Below are positions 41,563-50,074 of a stretch of DNA of 64,000 bases, piece by piece. Source of the stretch: Nocardioides okcheonensis. GTDB taxonomy: Bacteria > Actinomycetota > Actinomycetes > Propionibacteriales > Nocardioidaceae. Below the pieces are notes generated by a model. It saw nothing but the letters and a program-made list of their open reading frames with translations, ran no database searches and was not told where the DNA came from. Both the position numbers and the translations under genes were made by a program. The stretch spans positions 868,001 to 932,000 of the forward strand of contig NZ_CP087710.1 of assembly GCF_020991065.1 (NCBI RefSeq), written 5' to 3'. Within the stretch, counting starts at the first letter, position 1; each line of letters begins with the position of its first letter.

Positions 41563-42078
41563 TCACAGCGCGTCGAGCTCGCTGACCCGCCACAGGCCGT
41601 CGACCCGGCTCAGCGTGACCAGCACCCGGTCGAGGTCGGTGCGTGGCTGGTCGAGGTCGTCGGCGCTCGTGCGCTGGTTCACGAACACCAGCACCCGGGC
41701 GTACGACGTGGCTGCGTGGACCACGCCGCTGCCGACGACCGTGGCGGTGACGACCCGGTGGTCGCGCCGCGCACCCGGCGCGACGCCGGCCATCGTCCGG
41801 TCGTAGCGGTCCACCACCGGTGCGACGAGCAGCTGTCGAGCCGCGGCCCGGTCGTCGGACAGGGTGCGCCAGGAGTAGGTGTAGACCCGGGTGGCCGCCT
41901 CCTCCGCGGCCGCGAGCACGTCGTCGCGGACGCCGGCCGAGGCGACGAACGCGGCACCCGAGTCGGCTGCGGTCAGGTCCTCGGCCGACCCGTCGGCGGG
42001 CGCGCGGGCCACCAGCCAGCCGAGCACCGCCGCGGCGACGAGCACCAGGGCCGCCAGCGCGGCGACGACGCGCCTCAC
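41563..42078 (-). CDS. Membrane-anchored protein, Mce-associated-like (paralogue B)
   Basis: 171 residues: one N-terminal membrane helix (VVAALAALVLVAAAVLGWLV) and an extracytoplasmic NTF2-like domain ending VTLSRVDGLWRVSELDAL. The plan matches Mce-associated membrane proteins of actinobacteria, but no mce transport genes are nearby. GTG start overlaps the stop of the preceding paralogue (GTGA at 42075-42078). Function unknown. Confidence 0.72.
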   Translation of the reverse strand: MRRVVAALAALVLVAAAVLGWLVARAPADGSAEDLTAADSGAAFVASAGVRDDVLAAAEEAATRVYTYSWRTLSDDRAAARQLLVAPVVDRYDRTMAGVAPGARRDHRVVTATVVGSGVVHAATSYARVLVFVNQRTSADDLDQPRTDLDRVLVTLSRVDGLWRVSELDAL

Positions 42079-42566
42079 CGGACGAACTCCAGGCTGCTCG
42101 TGAGCCAGCGGCCGTCCACGCGCTCGAGGCGCAGGCGCAGGCGGTAGTAGCGGGTCTGCGGCTGCTCCGTCGAGGAGTTGGAGACCGAGCTGTTGGCTGC
42201 GACCACCACGGTGGCCGCGTCGTCGGACAGGTCCGCGACCCCGAGCGAGACGACCTCCCCGGTCGAGGTGGCCCGGGTCCGGACCGTCTCGCGCACCAGC
42301 CGGTCGCGCTGCGAGCCGTACTGCTCGGCGAAGTCGCCCGTCGCGCCGTCGAGCACCGCCTCGACCAGCGGCTCCATGTCGCGGTGGTCGACCCGCAGGA
42401 AGGCCAGCGCCTCCGTCCGCGCGGCCGCCGCGACCTCCTGCTGCTCGGCGGTCAGGTCGTCGTCGACGCTCCCCGAGCCGCGGACCGCGAGGACGATGCC
42501 GACGACGAGCACGACGAGGACGACCGCCAGCGCCGCGGCCAGGGCCCTCCATCCCCGTGCTCCCAC
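42075..42566 (-). CDS. Membrane-anchored protein, Mce-associated-like (paralogue A)
   Basis: 163 residues with one N-terminal membrane helix (AAALAVVLVVLVVGIVLAV) and an extracytoplasmic domain with a C-terminal LRLERVDGRWLTSSLEFV strand, the same plan as the next gene. GTG 42566 lies 6 nt after TAGGTT, so leaderless. The pair probably forms a hetero-complex; function unknown. Confidence 0.72.
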   Translation of the reverse strand: MGARGWRALAAALAVVLVVLVVGIVLAVRGSGSVDDDLTAEQQEVAAAARTEALAFLRVDHRDMEPLVEAVLDGATGDFAEQYGSQRDRLVRETVRTRATSTGEVVSLGVADLSDDAATVVVAANSSVSNSSTEQPQTRYYRLRLRLERVDGRWLTSSLEFVR

Positions 42567-42572
42567 GACGCG

Positions 42573-42578
42573 AACCTA
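42573..42578 (-). promoter_or_regulatory. -10 box of Mce-associated-like pair, leaderless type
   Basis: TAGGTT on the minus strand, 6 nt before the GTG at 42566. Confidence 0.55.
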
Positions 42579-42630
42579 GCCCAGCGAGGCGTTCCGGTGC
42601 CGGTGGAACGCCTGCCTAGACTCCCGTGTC

Positions 42631-43287
42631 GTGACCCGGCCGCTCCAGCACCTCACCGCGCACCCGTCCGCGATGCTGCTGGCGGCCCAGCTGCTGCAGG
42701 TGCTCGCCTGGCCGTTCCTGGGCGGCTCCACGCCGGGACGCGCGTTCCTCGGCGTCATCGGGATGCTGGCGGTCGGATCGGCGGTCCTCGCGGTCCGGCG
42801 GACGCCGAACGTGAGCCGGGTGGTGTTCTTCCTGGGTGCCCCGACCATCGTCTTCACGCTGCTCGACGCGGTCTTCCGCGACACCGACTGGATCACCCTG
42901 ACCTCCGGCCTGCTGCACGCACCGTTCTACTTCTACGTCTCCTACGCGATGCTGCGCTACCTGTTCCACGACGACGTGATCACCACCGACGAGTACTACG
43001 CGACCGGCGCCGCGTTCACCGTCGTGGCCTGGGGCTTCGCGTACGTCTTCTCGGTCGTGCAGGTGGTGTGGCCCGACTCGTTCTCCAACGCCGGCGGGTT
43101 CGAGCACTCGTGGTTCGAGCTGCTCTACCTGTCGTTCTCGACGCTCACGAGCGTCGGCCTCTCCGACATCGTCGCGGTCGGCGAGCAGGCGAGGTCGGTG
43201 GTGATGGTCGAGATGATGGTGGGCGTGTTCTACGTCGCGATGGTGGTCGCCCGGATGGTCGGGCTCACGATGATGCGGCGACGCTGA
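42631..43287 (+). CDS. Ion-channel-like membrane protein with altered selectivity filter
   Basis: 218 residues with about six hydrophobic helices. The C-terminal third has the pore architecture of two-helix potassium channels: a pore helix LLYLSFSTLTSVGLSDIVAV followed by an inner helix. The filter reads TSVGLSD instead of the canonical T-x-GYGD, so ion selectivity is uncertain or lost. A TAGACT box lies 8 nt before the GTG. The last 23 bp overlap the end of the convergent YjbR-type gene. Confidence 0.78.
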   Translation: MTRPLQHLTAHPSAMLLAAQLLQVLAWPFLGGSTPGRAFLGVIGMLAVGSAVLAVRRTPNVSRVVFFLGAPTIVFTLLDAVFRDTDWITLTSGLLHAPFYFYVSYAMLRYLFHDDVITTDEYYATGAAFTVVAWGFAYVFSVVQVVWPDSFSNAGGFEHSWFELLYLSFSTLTSVGLSDIVAVGEQARSVVMVEMMVGVFYVAMVVARMVGLTMMRRR

Positions 43288-43654
43288 CCGCGTCCCAACC
43301 GTCGGGCCGGTCCCGCTTCGGCAGCCGCGAGACCACCAGCCGGTAGGACTCCTCGACCGCCTCCACGAGCTCGTCGTCGGGGATCGCCCCGGCGAGGGCG
43401 AGGTCGTTCCAGCCCGAGCGGCCGATGTAGGCCATCACGGCGGCGTCGTCCGGGTAGCGCTGGAGCCACTCGTCGGCGATCTCGCGGGTCGCGCCGGCCT
43501 TCACCCCGACGGTCTCGGCGGCGAGGAACGCGAAGATCTTGCCGCGCTCCCCCGGACCGACCTTGAAGACCGGGTGCTCGTGGTCCCACGGGTTGTCCGG
43601 CCAGGCGCCGGGGAAGGTGGCGCAGACCTCGTGCATCGCGGCGACGTCCACCAC
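43265..43654 (-). CDS. MmcQ/YjbR-family protein
   Basis: 129 residues of the YjbR/MmcQ family: start MHEVCATFPGA, the HPVFKVGPGERGKIFAFL strand pair and the WNDLALAGAIPDDEL segment are typical. The fold resembles a DNA-binding double-wing; the biochemical role is unknown. Convergent and overlapping with the channel gene. Confidence 0.85.
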   Translation of the reverse strand: MVDVAAMHEVCATFPGAWPDNPWDHEHPVFKVGPGERGKIFAFLAAETVGVKAGATREIADEWLQRYPDDAAVMAYIGRSGWNDLALAGAIPDDELVEAVEESYRLVVSRLPKRDRPDGWDAVSVAASS

Positions 43655-43681
43655 GCACCCCCTCCCGGCGGCCGAGGCCGC

Positions 43682-44248
43682 TCAGTCGTCGGAGTCCTCG
43701 TCCTCCTCGTCGTCGAGGAGGCCCTCCTTCTCGGCAGCCTGCACGATCCGGCGGACGTTGTCGATCGACCCGCAGTCGGCGTCGAGCTGGGCGTTGCGCT
43801 CGGTGGCGAACGCCTCGCCGAGCGTGGCGCGCACCTGCTCGCCGACCTCCTCGCGGGCCGGGTTGAGGATGGTGAGCTCCTCCTCGGTGAGGTGGTGGTT
43901 GAGCACCTTCGCGAGCTCCTCGACGGCGTCGTCGAAGGCCTGCGTGTCGGTGCCCTTGAGCTCGAGCACCGCCAGCATCGCCTCGTGGCCCTCGGCGTGC
44001 TCCTCCTCGCCGTGCTCCGCCTCGTGGTCGGTGATCGCGTCCTTGCGCTGGAGCTTGGGGTAGACGTGCTTCTCCTCGGCCTCCGCGTGCGCCACGTGCA
44101 GCGCGGCGAGCGCCTTGCGGACGGCGTCGCGGTCGGAGCTGCTGTCGCGCAGGTCGCGCAGCAGCGCCTCGAAGCGGCGGTGGTCGTCGAGGATCAGGTC
44201 GATGACGTCGCCGGAGACCGGGCGACCGAGGTCGATGGAGGTGTTCAT
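43682..44248 (-). CDS. Hemerythrin-like (HHE) protein
   Basis: 188 residues. Metal-ligand His/Glu residues occur at helix positions typical of the HHE family: DDHRRFEALL, HVAHAEAEEKHVYP, the His-rich HEAEHGEEEHAEGHEAML, and LNHHLTEEELTIL. Such proteins bind a di-iron centre and sense or scavenge oxygen, nitric oxide or iron. The C-terminus is very acidic. ATG 44248 lies 6 nt after TAGCGT. Confidence 0.9.
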   Translation of the reverse strand: MNTSIDLGRPVSGDVIDLILDDHRRFEALLRDLRDSSSDRDAVRKALAALHVAHAEAEEKHVYPKLQRKDAITDHEAEHGEEEHAEGHEAMLAVLELKGTDTQAFDDAVEELAKVLNHHLTEEELTILNPAREEVGEQVRATLGEAFATERNAQLDADCGSIDNVRRIVQAAEKEGLLDDEEDEDSDD

Positions 44249-44254
44249 GCGGTG

Positions 44255-44260
44255 ACGCTA
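44255..44260 (-). promoter_or_regulatory. -10 box of hemerythrin gene, leaderless type
   Basis: TAGCGT on the minus strand, 6 nt before the ATG at 44248. Confidence 0.55.
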
Positions 44261-44405
44261 GCGACGATGCGCCGAGGCGGTCCTCACCCCTCGAGGTCGT
44301 GACGCTCAATTTCTGCAGGTTCTCCTGCGGGAGGGAGGGACCGTCCCTAGGGTCGCGTCCGAGGCGTCCGACACAGGACGCACACGACAACGGGGGAACA
44401 CCTAC

Positions 44406-45380
44406 ATGAAGCTGCACCACACCTACCGCGCCGTCGCGGTCAGCCTGCTGGCCGGCGCGCTCGCCGTGACCGCCCAGCCGGCGCAGGCCGTCAGCGCCAG
44501 CGAGGGATTCGAGTCGGGCGCGACACCCGCCGGATGGCAGACCGTCAACCTCAGCTCGCCGATCGGTGACGCGGGCTGGAGCCAGGGCAGCCCCGACGCC
44601 TTCCCCGCGCAGGCGGGCAGCCCGGGCTCCTACTTCGCCGCGAACTTCGAGAGCGGCTCCAGCACGGCCACGCTGAGCGACTGGCTCGTCATGCCGAGGC
44701 AGACCAGCCTGAGCAGCACCGACACGCTCGAGTTCTGGACCCGCACGCTCCAGTACGACGCGGGGAACACCATCTACCCAGACCGGCTCGAGGTGCGCAT
44801 GTCGACGAACGGGTCGTGCAGCCCCGGGACGACCGCGGACGGCGTCGGCGACTTCACCACGCTGCTCACCACGGTGAACCCGCAGCTCACGGTCGACGGC
44901 TACCCGCAGGCGTGGACGAAGTACGCGGTCTCGCTGACCGGGCTGGCCACGACGAACGTGGCCGGGTGCATCGCCTTCCGCTACCACGTGACCGACGGCG
45001 GCCCGTCCGGTGACAACAGCAACTTCATCGGCCTCGACTCGGTCGTCTACACCGACAACGCGTCCGTCGCGTGCACGACGGCGCAGGCCTCGGTGACGGC
45101 GGCCCAGACCCAGGTCACCACTGCGACCGCGACGTTGACATCCACCAGCGCTGCCGCCTCCAAGGCCGCGAAGGTGGTCAAGAAGGCGACCAAGAAGCTG
45201 AAGAAGGCCACGAAGGCGGGCAACCCGACCAAGGTGGAGAAGGCCAAGAAGAAGGTCAAGAAGGCCAAGAAGTCGCTGCGCCAGGCCAAGAAGCGGGTCG
45301 CCAGCGCCAAGACCGTCCTGACCGCCGCCCAGACCGCGTTGACCACCGCGCAGACCAGCTCCACCACCAGCTGCCCCTGA
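44406..45380 (+). CDS. Secreted protein with choice-of-anchor-J-like domain and Lys-rich coiled coil
   Basis: 324 residues. A signal peptide (AVAVSLLAGALAVTAQPAQA) precedes a jelly-roll domain (about 30-215) with FESGATPAGWQTVN and WLVMPRQTSLSSTDTLEFWT, the hallmarks of choice-of-anchor-J/MAM-like modules. The last 105 residues form a heptad-rich, strongly basic helix (KKATKKLKKATKAG, KKVKKAKKSLRQAKKR) ending in Thr/Ser and a terminal SCP. A TAGGGT box at about 44349 gives a leader of roughly 50 nt. The palindrome at 45396 follows directly. Function unknown; adhesion or binding of acidic polymers is plausible. Confidence 0.8.
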   Translation: MKLHHTYRAVAVSLLAGALAVTAQPAQAVSASEGFESGATPAGWQTVNLSSPIGDAGWSQGSPDAFPAQAGSPGSYFAANFESGSSTATLSDWLVMPRQTSLSSTDTLEFWTRTLQYDAGNTIYPDRLEVRMSTNGSCSPGTTADGVGDFTTLLTTVNPQLTVDGYPQAWTKYAVSLTGLATTNVAGCIAFRYHVTDGGPSGDNSNFIGLDSVVYTDNASVACTTAQASVTAAQTQVTTATATLTSTSAAASKAAKVVKKATKKLKKATKAGNPTKVEKAKKKVKKAKKSLRQAKKRVASAKTVLTAAQTALTTAQTSSTTSCP

Positions 45381-45395
45381 CGGGGACGACGTGAA

Positions 45396-45433
45396 CCACT
45401 GCGGCGGACGGCCTCGGCCGTCCGCCGCAGTGG
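45396..45433. terminator. Perfect 18-bp palindrome, terminator of the secreted-protein gene
   Basis: CCACTGCGGCGGACGGCC, two bases, then its exact complement: a 38-nt hairpin 16 nt after the stop codon at 45380 and 12 nt upstream of the next gene's -10 box (45445-45450). No U-tract follows. It can insulate the two genes. Confidence 0.75.
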
Positions 45434-45444
45434 CCGCCCCTGCC

Positions 45445-45450
45445 TATGCT
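45445..45450 (+). promoter_or_regulatory. -10 box of DUF1707 gene, leaderless type
   Basis: TATGCT, 6 nt before the ATG at 45457. Confidence 0.55.
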
Positions 45451-45456
45451 GGGATC

Positions 45457-46008
45457 ATGTCGTCCGGCGTGTGGGGTCGCTTCGAGCAGGACCCCCGATC
45501 TCCCCAGGCCGCCCGGCTGCGCGCCTCCGACCGCGACCGTGACGTCGCGCTCGAGGTGCTGGGCCAGGCGTTCGCCGAAGGCCGCCTCGACCACGAGGAG
45601 TACGACGCCCGCTCGACCGCCGTCACCTCCGCGAAGGTCCTCGGTGACCTCACGGCCCACCTCGACGACCTGGTGCCCGACGTCCCGGCGGGCGCGCTCG
45701 CGCACCGACCGCCCGGCTCGCTCACCCAGGCCGACGTGCACCAGCAGGCCGTGCGGAAGTGGGAGAAGAGCCGCCGCGAGGCCGCCACCGGGTTCCTGAC
45801 CGTCTCGCTGATCTGCTGGACGATCTGGGCGGTCGTCATGTTCGGCGAGTTCGCGTGGCCGGTCTTCCCCAGCCTTGCCGCGCTCGCCAACCTGGTCCGC
45901 ACCCAGGTGCAGAAGCAGGACATCATCGAGGAGCACGAGCAGGAGCTCGTCCGCCGCGAGGAGAAGCGGCTGCGCAAGCGCGAGCTGGGCTCCGGCTCGT
46001 CGGACTAG
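45457..46008 (+). CDS. DUF1707 domain membrane protein
   Basis: 183 residues. Residues about 15-70 are the DUF1707/SHOCT-like module (LRASDRDRDVALEVLGQAFAEGRLDHEEYDAR shown in part: ASDRDRDVALEVLGQA), an actinobacterial domain of unknown function usually placed before membrane segments. Two adjacent hydrophobic helices follow at about 115-150, and the C-terminus is a charged helix (EEHEQELVRREEKRLRKRE). Start set by the -10 spacing. Confidence 0.87.
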   Translation: MSSGVWGRFEQDPRSPQAARLRASDRDRDVALEVLGQAFAEGRLDHEEYDARSTAVTSAKVLGDLTAHLDDLVPDVPAGALAHRPPGSLTQADVHQQAVRKWEKSRREAATGFLTVSLICWTIWAVVMFGEFAWPVFPSLAALANLVRTQVQKQDIIEEHEQELVRREEKRLRKRELGSGSSD

Positions 46009-46017
46009 GCGCCGGGG

Positions 46018-46166
46018 CCGGGCGTCTACCTGGTCGCCGGCGTGCGGACGTCCACCCGCACAAGGAGGCGTCCGGTGCGTGCGATGGCAAGGCCGAGGAG
46101 CGAAGCTGGCCCGGGTTTGGCCTGCGAGCGACGAGAACGCCGCCAGCGTGCGTACCGGGCGTCTAC
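46018..46166. repeat. 12-bp direct repeats flanking a 125-bp intergenic segment
   Basis: CCGGGCGTCTAC occurs at 46018-46029 and 46155-46166; the second copy contains the uvrB stop codon. The 125 bp between them has no gene and includes a GTGCGG/CCGCAC hairpin and a purine-rich GATGGCAAGGCCGAGGAGCG stretch. The arrangement looks like a short non-autonomous insertion with target duplication, or a dispersed repeat. Neither can be proven here. Confidence 0.45.
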
Positions 46167-48292
46167 TTCGTCGCTTCCATCATCTGGCGGAGCTCCTTCT
46201 TGAGGTCCGAGATCTCGTCGCGCAGGCGCGCCGCGACCTCGAACTGCAGCTCGGCGGCCGCCGTCCGCATCTGGTCGGTCAGGCCCTGGATCAGCTCGGC
46301 CAGGTCGGCGCTCGGGATGCCGGCGGTGTCGGGAGCCTCCGAGTGGATCCTCGACAGGGCGGGGGTCGGCGACTTGCCGGCCTTCACGCCGCCGGCGCGA
46401 CCCTTCTGCCCGACGTCGGCCCAGGTGCGGAGCAGCTCCTCGGTGTTCTCGTCCTCGCGGGCGAGCATCTCGGTGATGTCGGCGATCTTCTTGCGCAGCG
46501 GCGTCGGGTCGATCCCGTGCTCGGTGTTGTAGGCGACCTGGATCGCGCGGCGGCGGTTGGTCTCCTCGATCGCGTTCTCCATCGACGGGGTGATCTTGTC
46601 GGCGTACATGTGGACCTGGCCGGACACGTTGCGGGCCGCGCGGCCGATCGTCTGGATGAGCGACTTGTCCGAGCGCAGGAAGCCCTCCTTGTCGGCGTCG
46701 AGGATCGAGACCAGCGACACCTCCGGGAGGTCGAGGCCCTCGCGCAGCAGGTTGATGCCGACGAGCACGTCGTACTCGCCCATCCGCAGCTCGCGCAGCA
46801 GCTCGATGCGTCGCAGCGTGTCGACCTCGGAGTGGAGGTAACGCGTGCGGATGTTGGCGTCGAGGAGGTAGTCGGTGAGGTCCTCGGACATCTTCTTGGT
46901 CAGCGTGGTGACCAGCACGCGCTCGTTCTTCTCCGCACGGGTGCGGATCTCGTGGATCAGGTCGTCAATCTGGCCCTTGGTCGGCTTGACCACGACCTCG
47001 GGGTCGATCAGGCCGGTCGGGCGGATGATCTGCTGGACCGTGTTGTCGACGCCGCCGACCCGGTCGAGCTCGTAGTTGCCGGGGGTGGCGGAGAGGTAGA
47101 TCGTCTGGCCGATCCGGTCGACGAACTCCTCCCACTTCAACGGCCGGTTGTCCATCGCGCTCGGCAGCCGGAAGCCGTGGTCGACGAGGTTGCGCTTGCG
47201 GGACATGTCGCCCTCGTACATGCCACCGATCTGCGGGACCGCGACGTGTGACTCGTCGACGACGAGCACGAAGTCCTCGGGGAAGTAGTCGAGCAGCGTG
47301 TTGGGCGCGCTGCCGCGGGTGCGGCCGTCCATGTGCATCGAGTAGTTCTCGATGCCGGAGCACGACCCGACCTGCCGCATCATCTCGACGTCGTAGGTGG
47401 TGCGCATCCGCAGCCGCTGGGCCTCCAGCAGCTTGCCCTGCTTCTCGAACGTCGCGAGCTGGTCGGCCAGCTCGAGCTCGATGCCCTGGATCGCCCGCTC
47501 CATCCGCTCGGGGCCGGCGACGTAGTGGGTGGCGGGGAAGACGTGCAGCTCGGTGTCGTCGGAGATCACCTCGCCGGTGATCGGGTGGAGCGTCATCAGC
47601 CGCTCGATCTCGTCGCCGAAGAACTCGACGCGGATCGCGAGCTCCTCGTAGACCGGGAAGATCTCGAGGGTGTCGCCACGGACCCGGAAGGTGCCGCGGG
47701 TGAACGACATGTCGTTGCGGGTGTACTGGATCTCGACGAGCCGGCGCAGCACCGAGTCGCGGTCGTGCTCCTCGCCGACCTTGAGCCGCAGCATCCGGTC
47801 GACGTACTCCTGCGGGGTGCCGAGGCCGTAGATGCACGACACCGTCGAGACCACGATGGTGTCGCGCCGGGTGAGCAGGCTGTTGGTGGCGCTGTGGCGC
47901 AGCCGCTCGACCTCCTCGTTGATCGAGGAGTCCTTCTCGATGTAGGTGTCGGTCTGGGGGACGTACGCCTCGGGCTGGTAGTAGTCGTAGTAGGACACGA
48001 AGTACTCGACCGCGTTGTCCGGGAACAGCTGGCGCAGCTCGTTGGCGAACTGGGCCGCGAGCGTCTTGTTGGGCTGGAGCACCAGCACCGGTCGCTGGAG
48101 CTGCTCGGCCACCCACGCGACCGTGGCGGTCTTGCCCGTGCCGGTGGCGCCGAGGAGCACGACGTCCTGCTCGCCGCCCTGGATGCGCCCCACGATGTCC
48201 TTGATCGCGGTCGGCTGGTCGCCGGACGGCTCGTAGTCGGAGACGACCTTGAAGGGGGCCACCCGGCGCTGGAGATCGGTGACTGGACGCAT
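46163..48292 (-). CDS. uvrB: Excinuclease ABC subunit B
   Basis: 709 residues; the helicase-like damage-verification subunit. Walker [15 protein letters not shown], the beta-hairpin region [12 protein letters not shown], motif DESHVAVPQ, and the C-terminal UVR domain ([18 protein letters not shown]) that binds UvrC. ATG 48292 is 6 nt after TAGTCT. Unlike uvrA no LexA-like palindrome is visible directly upstream. Confidence 0.97.
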   Translation of the reverse strand: MRPVTDLQRRVAPFKVVSDYEPSGDQPTAIKDIVGRIQGGEQDVVLLGATGTGKTATVAWVAEQLQRPVLVLQPNKTLAAQFANELRQLFPDNAVEYFVSYYDYYQPEAYVPQTDTYIEKDSSINEEVERLRHSATNSLLTRRDTIVVSTVSCIYGLGTPQEYVDRMLRLKVGEEHDRDSVLRRLVEIQYTRNDMSFTRGTFRVRGDTLEIFPVYEELAIRVEFFGDEIERLMTLHPITGEVISDDTELHVFPATHYVAGPERMERAIQGIELELADQLATFEKQGKLLEAQRLRMRTTYDVEMMRQVGSCSGIENYSMHMDGRTRGSAPNTLLDYFPEDFVLVVDESHVAVPQIGGMYEGDMSRKRNLVDHGFRLPSAMDNRPLKWEEFVDRIGQTIYLSATPGNYELDRVGGVDNTVQQIIRPTGLIDPEVVVKPTKGQIDDLIHEIRTRAEKNERVLVTTLTKKMSEDLTDYLLDANIRTRYLHSEVDTLRRIELLRELRMGEYDVLVGINLLREGLDLPEVSLVSILDADKEGFLRSDKSLIQTIGRAARNVSGQVHMYADKITPSMENAIEETNRRRAIQVAYNTEHGIDPTPLRKKIADITEMLAREDENTEELLRTWADVGQKGRAGGVKAGKSPTPALSRIHSEAPDTAGIPSADLAELIQGLTDQMRTAAAELQFEVAARLRDEISDLKKELRQMMEATK

Positions 48293-48298
48293 GCGTCG

Positions 48299-48304
48299 AG
48301 ACTA
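48299..48304 (-). promoter_or_regulatory. -10 box of uvrB, leaderless type
   Basis: TAGTCT on the minus strand, 6 nt before the ATG at 48292. Confidence 0.55.
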
Positions 48305-48369
48305 CGCGGGGCCACCGACAGCGGGGTCCGCCGTCGTGCACCGGGGACCCGGACGGGCCCCGGCCGTCC

Positions 48370-48375
48370 TACGCT
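48370..48375 (+). promoter_or_regulatory. -10 box of the TIGR02569-like gene, leaderless type
   Basis: TACGCT followed by CGGCGC and the ATG at 48382. The same 12 bases precede the gene at 49213. Confidence 0.5.
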
Positions 48376-48381
48376 CGGCGC

Positions 48382-49196
48382 ATGCCCCACCCCGGCCAGC
48401 CGCCCGACCACGTGCTCGACCTGTTCGTGGCCGAGGGCGTCCTGGAGCCGCTGCCCGGCGGCCGGGGCACGACGTGGCGCGCCGGCGACCTCGCCCTCTC
48501 CCCCGGTCACGACGGGTCCGAGGCGTGGCTCGCCCCGGTCCAGGCCCGCCTGGCCGTGCGCCTCGACGAGGGTTCCCCGCGCTCCCTGCGCCTCGCCCTC
48601 CCCGTCCCCGCCCGCGACGGCAGCCTGGTCGTGGACGGCTGGTCGGCCACCCGGTTCGAGCCCGGCACGACACCGTGCCGCGACCTGCCCACGCTGCGGG
48701 CCACTGCCCACCTGCTCCACGCGCACCTCGCGACCGCCGTGCCCGAGCGCCCGCCGGGCTGGACGCCCAGCGCGACCGGTGGACGGCGGCCGAGCGGGCG
48801 GCGTACGACCCCGGGGTCGCGGTCGCGGCGACTGCCGGGCGCGCCGAGCCCGGGCTCGCCGACCTCGTCGCGCGACTCGTCGGCGGGCTGGACGACACCG
48901 ACGACGCCGACCTCGGCCGCGAGCAGCTCGTGCACCGCGACCTCGCCGGCAACGTGCTGCTCGACGCGTCCGGCGTGCCGTTCGTGATCGACTTCTCCCC
49001 CACCTGGCGCTCACCGCTGTGGGCGGAGGCCGTCCTGGTCCTCGACGCCGTGCTCTGGCACGGTGCCCCGACCGAGGCGCTGGAGGAGTGGCGGAGCGGC
49101 GCGCCGCGGCAGGCGATGCTCCGCGCCGCGCTCTTCCGGGTGCTCTCGGACCGGCCCTGCGACGTCGTTCGCTACGCCGCGCTCGACCTCGGCTGA
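48382..49196 (+). pseudogene. TIGR02569-like actinobacterial protein, frameshifted
   Basis: The N-terminal half (DHVLDLFVAEGVLEPLPGG, VVDGWSATRFEPGT, LHAHLATAVPERPPG) is in the frame of the ATG at 48382. The C-terminal half (LDAQRDRWTAAERAAYDPG, QLVHRDLAGNVLLD, VIDFSPTWRSPLWAEAV) is in the -1 frame and ends at 49196. The switch falls at about 48756-48760 in CCGCCGGGCTGGAC: one extra G in the GGG run would restore a continuous frame reading RPPGLDAQRDRW. The intact family is a phosphotransferase-like protein of unknown function. This may be a real lesion or a base-calling error; nothing else in the gene is decayed. Confidence 0.75.
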
Positions 49197-49200
49197 CCGT

Positions 49201-49206
49201 TACGCT
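49201..49206 (+). promoter_or_regulatory. -10 box of small membrane protein gene, leaderless type
   Basis: TACGCT, 6 nt before the ATG at 49213; an exact copy of the arrangement at 48370-48384. Confidence 0.5.
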
Positions 49207-49212
49207 CGGCGC

Positions 49213-49419
49213 ATGGAGACCGAGGAGGAACCCAGCGCCCCGAGCCGGCGCACGTGGACCATCCTCCTCGCCGCCGCGTGGATGTGTCTCGGCGCGTGGG
49301 CGCTCGACGGCGGACGGACGGCCCTCGGGGTCGGGCAGGTGCTGCTCGGCCTGGTCTTCCTCGTGACGGCCCTCGGCCCGCAGGCCGACGCCGGGCTGTT
49401 CCGCCGCCGCGGCAGGTGA
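49213..49419 (+). CDS. Small two-helix membrane protein
   Basis: 68 residues: acidic start (METEEEPSAP), two hydrophobic helices (WTILLAAAWMCLGAWAL and VLLGLVFLVTALGP) and a basic C-terminus (FRRRGR). I recognise no family. The ATG at 49213 is fixed by TACGCT 6 nt upstream. It ends 4 nt from the convergent reductase gene. Confidence 0.65.
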   Translation: METEEEPSAPSRRTWTILLAAAWMCLGAWALDGGRTALGVGQVLLGLVFLVTALGPQADAGLFRRRGR

Positions 49420-49422
49420 GGC

Positions 49423-50010
49423 TCAGCGCACCCGGTCGAGGGTGACGACCCGGACCCCGCCGGGCAGGTCGACCTGGTCGACGGACGCGAAGCGGGCCGG
49501 GGAGAACGGCCCGGCGAAGAGGCGTACGCCGTCGCCGATCACCGACGGGTTGACCTTGAGCACCAGTCGGTCGACCTCCGGCAGCAGCGCGTGCGCCAGC
49601 GTGCCGCCGCCGACGAGCCAGATGTCCTTGTCGCCGTCCTCGGCCTTGAGCTCGCGGACCCGCGCGACGGGGTCGCCGTCGACGACCTCGACCGGGAGGT
49701 CGGTGCGCCCGGCGAGCGAGCGCGAGACCACGAGGTGGCGCAGGTGCGGGTACGCGTCGAGCAGGCCGGCGGCGAGGCCGAGCTCGTAGGAGCCGCGCCC
49801 CTCGACGACCGTGTCGAAGTGGGTGCCGGGGTCGGTCACGCCCATCGCGTCACGCGCGGGCCCGGGGAGCGTCTCGGGCCAGGAGCCCACGAGGTGCTCG
49901 ACGAGGTCCGGGGTGACCGGGAGGAACTCCGACCCGCTGGGGTCACCGCCGTCCGGTCCGGCGATGAACCCGTCGAGGGTGACGGCGACGAGGTAGACGA
50001 GACGACGCAT
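49423..50010 (-). CDS. Dihydrofolate reductase-like (RibD C-terminal domain) protein
   Basis: 195 residues of the DHFR/RibD-C family: MRRLVYLVAVTLDGFIAGPDG start (given here in part, VAVTLDGFIAG), VVEGRGSYELG for NADP contact, and DIWLVGGGTLAHALLPEVD. Members are NADPH-dependent reductases of unknown substrate; it is not the housekeeping folA type. ATG 50010 begins the first strand. Confidence 0.87.
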   Translation of the reverse strand: MRRLVYLVAVTLDGFIAGPDGGDPSGSEFLPVTPDLVEHLVGSWPETLPGPARDAMGVTDPGTHFDTVVEGRGSYELGLAAGLLDAYPHLRHLVVSRSLAGRTDLPVEVVDGDPVARVRELKAEDGDKDIWLVGGGTLAHALLPEVDRLVLKVNPSVIGDGVRLFAGPFSPARFASVDQVDLPGGVRVVTLDRVR

Positions 50011-50062
50011 GGCCCGCATGGTGCCAGCCGGGTCGCACGCCGCGGCCATGGGGCCCCGTGGC

Positions 50063-50068
50063 TAGATT
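50063..50068 (+). promoter_or_regulatory. -10 box of phospholipase D-like gene, leaderless type
   Basis: TAGATT, 6 nt before the GTG at 50075. It touches the alternative GTG at 50069, which therefore cannot be the start of a transcript from this promoter. Confidence 0.55.
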
Positions 50069-50074
50069 GTGCGC

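Noticed and set aside
48382..48987. The first half of the frameshifted gene as an intact 201-residue protein
   Set aside because: After about residue 128 the frame turns into Ser/Thr/Arg shadow sequence while the family motifs continue in the next frame.
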